From the NCBI GenBank assembly GCA_003833135.1, contig QZLH01000153.1:1-64000 (forward strand): DNA of 64,000 nucleotides, read 5' to 3'. The notes under the pieces were generated by a model. It was not told where the DNA came from. It saw only the letters and a program-made list of their open reading frames with translations, and did no database searches. The position numbers and the translations under genes were made by a program. This document shows, in pieces, positions 57,190 through 64,000 of this stretch; the stretch's first letter is position 1; the number at the start of each line of letters is the position of its first letter. This DNA comes from Oehlia diaphana (lineage: Eukaryota > Glomeromycota > Glomeromycetes > Glomerales > Glomeraceae).

Positions 57190-59855
57190 ATGAGTGATTT
57201 CCTACCCGTCACTATTGGAGATAGCTCTTATGCTAAAAATGCAGTTAAATACATTGAAATTTTAAATAAATTGCGTCGTATGGGAGCGCAATCCGCCGTT
57301 GACTTACCAACCGTGGTTTTCTGTGGAAATCAATCAGCCGGCAAAAGTAGTTTATTGGAAGCAATTTCCGGAATTCAGGTAAAAAAAAAAAAGAAAATTT
57401 TTGACTTTACGAGAAATGAACGTTTTTATTTTTCAAAATTAATACGTCATACTCTGCTTTTGACATTAATAAATTTTTTTTTTTTTGTAGTTACCCCGTT
57501 CAGATGGTACATGTACAAGATGTGTTATGGAAATACGTTTAATTAAAACTTCTAGCGAATGGTCATGTCAGGTTTCTTTACGTAAAGAGTATGATAATTT
57601 TGATGAAAAACTCATTCGTCCTGAAGAAACAAAATTTGGTAGAATTATTACTCATCCGAATGAAGTAGAAATAGTTGCTCGTCGGGCTCAAAAAGCACTT
57701 TTAAATCCTAATTGTAAACCTGAAGATTATTTTGAATGGGATTTTGAAAGTTTAAGTTATGAAGAGGATGCAGATAAGAACGCTTTGAAATTTACGAAAA
57801 ATGTTGTTTGTTTGGAAATAAAAGGACCAAATGTTCCAAATCTTAGTTTAATAGATTTGCCCGGAATTATTCGTAAGTATTAATACTATATTAATCTACT
57901 AAAAATTTTTTTGTCAAAAATTCTAACATTATATCATTCTTAAAGGTCATGTTGAAAAAGTAGAAGATGAAAGGTTCATAAGATTAATCGAAGAATTAGT
58001 CGAAAATTATATTTCAAAAGAAAAGTCTATTATCGTGGCAACTATTAGTTGTAAGGATGAAATAGATAATCAAGCTATTATAACTCTTGCAAAGAAAGCT
58101 GATAAGCAAGGTCTTCGTACTCTTGGCGTTTTAACAAAACCGGATACAATCGAGGAAGGCACTCATGATACTTGGATGAAAATTATGAGAGGTGATGCAC
58201 ATAGATTGGCCCTTGGATATTATGTTGTAAGAAACCCAAAACCAAAGGAATTAAAGGAAGGAATTACATTTAAAGAAGCTCGGAAAAATGAAAAGAATGT
58301 TAGTAAAATTTATGTTGCATAAATTGATTATTTATTCAAATTAATTTTATTTCTTCTAATTTTGTTAATAGTTCTTTGATAACGAAGAACCTTGGAGAAG
58401 TTTTTATATAAGAGATCGTTTGGGTGTCGAACATTTACAAAAGAAATTATCTGATTTATTAATCGATGCGATTAAGCGTACCCTTCCATCAATTAAAAAA
58501 GAAATTGAAGATAAACTTGAAAAGGTACGTATATTTTAATATATAATGGGAGCGTATTAGAGGGAAATCCAGAATTTTTGCTGATTTTGTAATTTTGTGC
58601 ACATGACCGTGATCAGCAAAGTGAGCCAATAAAAAAATTTTGGCAAAAATTTGAATTTCCCCCTCTTTTTATTGATTTCCACTCAATATTATATTTATTA
58701 TTTTAATTTATTTTGTTTATTCTTTGATAAATTTTTCAGATTCGCGAAGAACTTGAACAAATTCCTGAGCAACTTGGAGAAAATCCACGACTTGAACTTT
58801 TCCGAATGATAAAAAAATGCGCCAACTCCATTCGAGATTTAATCTCGTGTTCTAATGATCATACGGATTTATGGCAAGAAATTAATGGGGAATTAAGAAA
58901 TTTTAAGCATAATCTGTGCTCTACTCGTCCAATTTTTGAAATTGGTGATGAGAGATTTGATACTTTAAAAGAATTCCTAAAACCTGTAAATGAAGTAAAT
59001 GAAGTAAAAGAGGGGAATAATGATGAAGAATTACATATAGTTAAAGAGATTGATGTATCTGATAGTGTAAATAAAGCACGTGGACGTTTGTTACCTGGCT
59101 TTATCCCTTATAGTTCCGTGGTCAGTCTCATAAAGAAACATCAAAAAAGATGGAAATCACCAGCTTTTGATTGTTTACATGAAATTAACGAAATTATGAC
59201 GAAACATGTAAATGAATCTGCTGATAAAATATTTTCACGTTTTCCGGCCTTGGTTGGTAGAATTAAGTATGTGTTATAAGAGTTTATTTATCTTTTAATA
59301 ATGAAATTTTTTTTTAACCATAATTATTTTTAAAATTCTCCATTTTTTTTCTAAAGATTTCGTGCAATGGAATTTCTTCAAGAATGTAAACAGGATACTG
59401 AGAGACATATTAATTTTATAAATGACATAGAGGGAAATAATTTTCCTTTTACTTTAGACGAGGGTTCAATGAATCTCTCAAAGGCTGAATATTTAAGAAA
59501 TATTCAAGAAGTAATTGAAAAAAATAATAGGTCAATTTTATCGACATGTGTAATAAATGGAAATCAGGATACGTTTGAGATAATGGCATCTGCTATGTCA
59601 TATTTTAAAATTGCATTCAAAAGATACGCAGATATTATTTCTATGACAATAATTCATGCATTTATTGACAACTTCGCAAAAGATATTGAAGAAAAATTCC
59701 TTGATGCATGTGAACCTATGGAAGGGGAAGAAGATTTTGAAATTACCGAATTAATTAAGGAAGATGAAAATATAAGTAAAAGAAGAGATAATTTGTTAGA
59801 AACTGAAAAACACTTACGTTCTATGTTATATAGTCTTGTAAGGTTTGGATGTTAA
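57190..59855 (+). CDS. Dynamin-related large GTPase (Mx/dynamin superfamily)
   Basis: Six exons, 57190-57378, 57491-57872, 57946-58298, 58372-58524, 58740-59266 and 59357-59855, join in phase to 700 aa. G1 is GNQSAGKSS (46-54), G2 lies in RSDGTCTRC, G3 is DLPG (185-188), G4 is TKPD (254-257). The middle/stalk region follows with RDRLGVEHLQKKLS, and the C-terminus ends in a GED-like helix (RRDNLLETEKHLRSML). There is no PH or proline-rich domain and no transmembrane segment, so it resembles Mx-like and vacuolar dynamins rather than endocytic dynamin. The family assembles helices that constrict membranes in a GTP-dependent way. Intron 4 (215 nt) is long and holds an inverted-repeat insertion. 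Exon 3 uses a less common GTTAGT donor, the only one that keeps phase. Confidence 0.92.
58545..58690. repeat. Inverted-repeat (MITE-like) unit in dynamin intron 4
   Basis: Left part TTAGAGGGAAATCCAGAATT then TTTGC pairs with right part GGCAAAAATTTGAATTTCCC then CCTCTTTTT in reverse complement. Between them lie GATCAGCAAAGTGAGCC and GTGCACATGACC. The other five introns of this gene are 73-112 nt; this unit accounts for the extra length of intron 4. Borders are approximate. Confidence 0.55.
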
Positions 59856-61716
59856 AAATTAAACAAGTTTTTTTACAAATTCATAATCTGTTTTAATCTT
59901 AGATAAATTAGGATCTTTGATGAATACAATAAAATGTAACGTACTTTTTTGGTTCGTAAAAAAATAAGTCCGATGCACTTTTAGACTCGGGGTTAATATT
60001 GTCCGATTTGTGAAAAAAAAATTTAAATAAAAAATACCTTATAAAAAAATACAAATGGGCCAATCAAATGAATAAAATATGAGGTGATCATAATGGGACG
60101 GAACGGAAAAACTATTTTTAATTTATTCCATTAATCATTATTCATTAATAATCTTAAAAAATCCTTAAATTGGTTTCATAATGCGTTAAAAATTTCCCGG
60201 CACATAGTTTAGTTTTTAAATGCAAGTAAATGAGCACAAGTAAAAAGTTTGCAATTCTAGAAATCTCCCTCAGAACTCTTTGGAAACCCTTACTATTATT
60301 ATTATGCGCCATAAGTAGCTAATGATTTTCTCAAGCCAATGAAAGATTTTTTTTCTTTAGAAAGTTGGCAAATTTCAACACGCCATTACTCAAAAATGAA
60401 ACCTATTGTTTTTTTTTCCTTTTTATCAAATAAATTTCAGAAAATCCAAAGTTATTATGGGAAAATCTTTAAAACAATATCTAATCAACTAATTGACTTG
60501 TAATCGTTGGGTGTTTTAATGTAAATCAACGCTTACTAATTAATTGATGGTTTTTTTTGACGTATTTTTCGGATTTTTTTTTTTTTTTTTTAACTTTTTT
60601 AACGTAACAAAATATCGTAACTTTGTACACAATCAGATCTGATAATCTTTTTTAAAAGATCAAGTATTTTGCTTAAAAATATGGACCGTGTCTATCATTT
60701 TTGGCAATAAACAATATTAATCCGGATATAAATTATATCAGATGTACCTTATATCGAAATTGTACTCGGATTACTCCGTTAAACGATAAACTTGGCGTAC
60801 ATAAATATCAACTTTCATTCAACTAAACGACTAATATAATAATTCAATAATATATATCTCCTATATCTCCTATACGATAATTACTTTGTTTCCTAATATC
60901 TTATTGGAAAATTTTGTTACTTTAATGAACGCCATTTTTAACAAAGAATTTTTATATATATTTTTTGTTTAAAGAAAAAAAAAATAATATAATAATAAAA
61001 TTTGTTTGATTATCATAATAAAAATTATTAGTTAAATAAATATATCGGTGGGTTAAGGGAAAAAGCAATTCGAAGAAGAAAAAAAAAATATTCCGAAATA
61101 AAAGTGCAGATTGAAATAGTATATATAAACTCCCATTTTCTATTTAGAACATGCTGTATTTCAAAAATATTTGGTTGATCATGCTCAAATTTTGATGATG
61201 GTTAAACATATTAAGTTAAATTACAAATTCAACTATCGGAAAATTAAAAATTCTTCGTTTATTATAGGTATATATTAAAAATTCTTTTCAATTCATGGTT
61301 TAGAGCACCTAAAATTTTATTTTTCATTTTCGGTTAGTTTCATTATGGATCATTATGGATAAATTATTTATCCAATTCAAATCTTCCCTTATTAATTTTA
61401 GTATTACTAAATTTGACCGAAACCGGATTAAAACCGGATCAATTATTAGTTTCTGTCTTTTCAACCGAGATTAACGCCTGTTACCTGTTCCAGTTCATAT
61501 TATAATTAGGAATCAAATTTTTACTAATATAAAGCTCTCAATTTTCTCCATTCTTCATGAATTCATGTCCATTGCTTAATTATAATTCATTTTATTAGCA
61601 TATGAATATATAATAGAATCGATCTTGCCATTAAATATAAAATATAATATATATAATTAGCTTCCAAAAAAAAATAAATAAATAAAACCTTTTAAACCTT
61701 TAATTCCTTTATCATA
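59856..61716. other. Intergenic region upstream of the phosphate transporter
   Basis: 1.86 kb containing the transporter promoter. I searched it for the Pho4-type CACGTG and found none. TATA-like tracts occur at about 61605-61660 (TATATAATAGAATC, TATAATATATATAATTAGC), 55-110 bp before the start. No gene, RNA or repeat was recognised. Confidence 0.6.
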
Positions 61717-63445
61717 ATGTCTTCGAACGATAGAGTAACGATTGATGTCGATAAACGTAGAGCGGCTCTAAAAGAGATTGATGATGCAGATTTTGGCTGG
61801 CAACATATTCGTGCGTGTTTGGTAGCTGGTACCGGCTTTTTTATGGACGCGTACGATCTTTTTGCTATCAATTTTGCCTCTACTATGATCGGGTACGTCT
61901 ATTATGATGGTAAAACTCCTGCAAATATCGACTTGGGTTTGAAAGTGTCAGGTTCTATTGGCACTTTACTTGGTCAATTATTTTTCGGTTATTTGGCAGA
62001 TCGTCTTGGAAGAAAGAAGGTAAATATTTTACATGAAAATAATTCAATTTTAATTTAATTAAATAATTATTAACTTTAAAAATGTATAATTTACTTTTAT
62101 AGATGTATGGTGTTGAATTAATGATCATTATTGTTGCGACAGTTGCTTCATCGTTGGCCGGTCAAAGTCGTGCTGTTACAGTAGTCGGTATTATCATGTT
62201 TTGGCGTGTAGTAATGGGTGTCGGTATTGGAGGAGATTATCCTCTTTCCGCAATTATTACATCTGAATTCGCCACAAAAAAAAGAAGAGGTGCTATGATG
62301 GCGTCAGTATTTGCTATGCAAGGATTTGGAATTTTAGGCTCTGCTATTGTAGCACTTGTCGTTTTGGCAGCTTTTAAGAGTGCAATTATCTCCGATGTTT
62401 CTTATGTTGACTACTGTTGGCGTATAGTACTCGGTTGTGGTGCTATTCCCGGTATTGCGGCTCTATACTTCCGTCTCACAATTCCAGAAACCCCACGATA
62501 TACTATGGACGTAGAACACGATGTCAACAAAGCAACTTCAGACGTCGCCAACTATTTGCAAAAATCTGACACAACAGATGAAAATGATGGACCAGGTAAT
62601 CATGTCGGTGTGCCAAAAGCAAGCTGGTCAGATTTCACAAGTTATTTTGGAAAATGGAAAAATGGAAAAGTTTTACTAGGAACCTCCATGTCATGGTTCG
62701 CGTTGGATGTTGCTTTTTATGGAATCGGTCTTAATAACGGAATTATTTTGAGTGCTATTGGCTACGCTGAAACACAGGATGCAGATTATAATCTAAAGGC
62801 TTATAATTCACTCAAAAATATGGCTCTTGGTAATATTATTATCACTATTATGGGAACCGTTCCTGGTTATTGGGTTACTGTTGCTTTTGTTGATAAATGG
62901 GGCAGAAAACCTATTCAAATAATGGGTTTCGTTGTCCTCACTGTACTATTTGTTGTCATGGGTGCTGCCTTTAATCCACTCAAGGAACATTCTATTCCAG
63001 CTTTTATTGTCTTATTCACATTGTTACAGGTATTTAAACTTCATTTCCTTATTTCTTTTCACATCCTAATATAAATTATTTATCGCTAAATTATATTATC
63101 AATTTTCAGTTCTTCCAAAATTTTGGTCCAAACACAACAACATTCATCGTTCCGGGTGAAGTTTTCCCAACACGTTACAGATCAACTGGTCATGGTATAT
63201 CAGCTGCCTCTGGAAAACTTGGAGCTATTGTTGCCCAAGTTGGTTTCTCAAAACTAAAAGACATTGGTGGATCAAACGCATTTGTTGGACAATTACTTTT
63301 AATCTTTGCCGCATGGATGTTTATCGGTGGTTTATTCTCAATATTAATTCCTGAAACAAAAGGTTTGTCTCTTGAAGAATTAGCAAACGAAGACCATGAT
63401 TACAACGTTGAAGAAAGGAAAGAAGACGTAAAGGCTGACGCATAA
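61717..63445 (+). CDS. High-affinity phosphate:H+ symporter (PHT1/Pho84 family)
   Basis: Three exons, 61717-62019, 62103-63029 and 63110-63445, join in phase to 521 aa. Seen: the N-terminal FFMDAYDLFAIN of the PHT1 family, the MFS loop GYLADRLGRKK, the signature GGDYPLSAIITSEF in TM4, the post-TM6 PETPRYT, a long charged central loop, VDKWGRKP after TM8, FGPNTTTFIVPGEVFP and ETKGLSLEELA at the end. Twelve membrane segments are expected. The protein imports inorganic phosphate with protons at the plasma membrane. In AM fungi this family (GvPT/GiPT/GmosPT type) takes up soil phosphate in extraradical hyphae and is induced by low phosphate (established for the family). The sequence closely fits that group; which paralogue it is cannot be told here. 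The stop is at 63443-63445, and length matches the known AM fungal transporters. Confidence 0.95.
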
Positions 63446-64000
63446 AATCTTGCTTCTATATAAAGTTTCACGCATTAATATATCTATTATAAACAACACA
63501 CACATAAACATATAAAATTTATTCTTTTACATTACGATAAATTATGAGAATCTGTAAATTCTTTAATGTATCAAAACATCATAATTATTATTATGTATTT
63601 ATTTATAAAAAAAAAATATTTCAATCATAAATAATTTAAAATTTTTTCTTTTTTTCTAAAAAAAAAAAAAAAAAAAATTTAATAAAGTTCAAACATTTTT
63701 TAATAATTAATACTTTTTAATTTATCAAATGATAACAAAATTTTCAAAAATATAATTGTTATTGTATGTTATTTGCAAGCTTCTTACAAGTTTCCCGACA
63801 ATACTTTTTGCTCGATGCTATTACTCCGGCATGAACATTTCATCCCTCCTATAACCGGTTTTTTTTTCGACATTGCAAGTATAACCCCACATTTTGACAA
63901 CCATGTTATATCTTTAATTATTTTCGTTGTAGTTTTAACAATAATGTCCATACTCACAAGTTTAAAATATTAGGTTTCTCACGTGGTGACCAATGTTGAC
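63446..64000. other. 3' flank of the phosphate transporter
   Basis: It contains an A19 run (about 63659-63677). Minus-strand fragments such as KKYCRETCKKLANN near 63765-63815 are too short and are preceded by stops; they could be the last exon of a gene lying beyond the window, but I cannot support it. The plus-strand ORF at 63773 lacks any family character. Confidence 0.5.

Noticed and set aside
59856..61716. Pho4-type CACGTG site in front of the phosphate transporter
   Set aside because: None was found by reading the interval; only TATA-like tracts near the start are visible.
63765..63840. Cys-containing C-terminal exon on the minus strand near the window end
   Set aside because: Only about 27 codons are open and a stop precedes them; no splice acceptor or family match was convincing.
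1..64000. CRISPR arrays, bacterial operons or ribosome-binding sites
   Set aside because: The genes are spliced and eukaryotic, and no regularly spaced direct repeats of CRISPR type were seen; the tandem repeats found have unequal, decayed spacing.

Overview
The window looks like nuclear DNA of an arbuscular mycorrhizal fungus (Glomeromycotina, Rhizophagus-like). It is very AT-rich. Its genes are small and cut by GT-AG introns, mostly 60-110 nt long. It carries a phosphate:H+ symporter of the PHT1/Pho84 type, and the wide intergenic stretches are full of decayed transposons. I joined exons by hand from reading phase and GT-AG borders. Assignment to the genus is inference from gene content, not from a marker gene.

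Layout: 0-8.3 kb holds a guanylate-binding-type GTPase (minus) and a flotillin (plus), divergently transcribed across a 2.1 kb spacer with four CACGTG boxes, a short inverted-repeat element and a decayed ORF. 8.3-12.2 kb is AT-rich and repetitive. 12.2-14.6 kb is a graveyard: a broken OTT_1508-like deaminase gene beside a truncated hAT transposon, which itself carries a MITE with an 8-bp target duplication. 15.2-20.2 kb has three minus-strand enzyme genes: a cytochrome P450, a class I SAM methyltransferase, and an alpha/beta hydrolase whose nucleophile Ser is Ala. 21.4-24.1 kb has MITEs (one inside another) and a dead MULE transposase with SWIM finger and zinc knuckle. 25.5-31.4 kb has a TIP30/HTATIP2-like Rossmann protein, an unrecognised gene, and a PARP-like (ADP-ribosyltransferase fold) family gene with a one-base frameshift. 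31.7-35.1 kb is a long inverted-repeat element; one arm was split by a 1.76 kb MULE-type element with a clean 9-bp duplication and about 1 kb of polypyrimidine. 35-42 kb is repeat-rich without genes.

42.2 kb encodes an unrecognised 85-aa protein built of three copies of one motif. 45.05-45.6 kb is an assembly gap (545 N) inside a T-rich tandem repeat. 45.8-46.8 kb is an unrecognised 321-aa, probably nuclear, protein. 50.5-51.3 kb encodes PIG-H/Gpi15 of the first GPI-anchor enzyme. 53.2-54.7 kb encodes a Pcl/Pho80-type cyclin. 55.4-56.2 kb is a 790-bp TA-flanked Tc1/mariner-type element. 57.2-59.9 kb is a dynamin-related GTPase. 61.7-63.4 kb is the phosphate transporter.

Nothing here forms an operon or an obvious multi-gene system. 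The most unusual items are the triplicate-motif small protein, the nucleophile-less hydrolase, the dated series of nested transposon insertions, a degenerate minisatellite repeating TCGCGGTTAAAA upstream of PIG-H, and premature stops in decayed ORFs that fit Gln codons changed by C-to-T.
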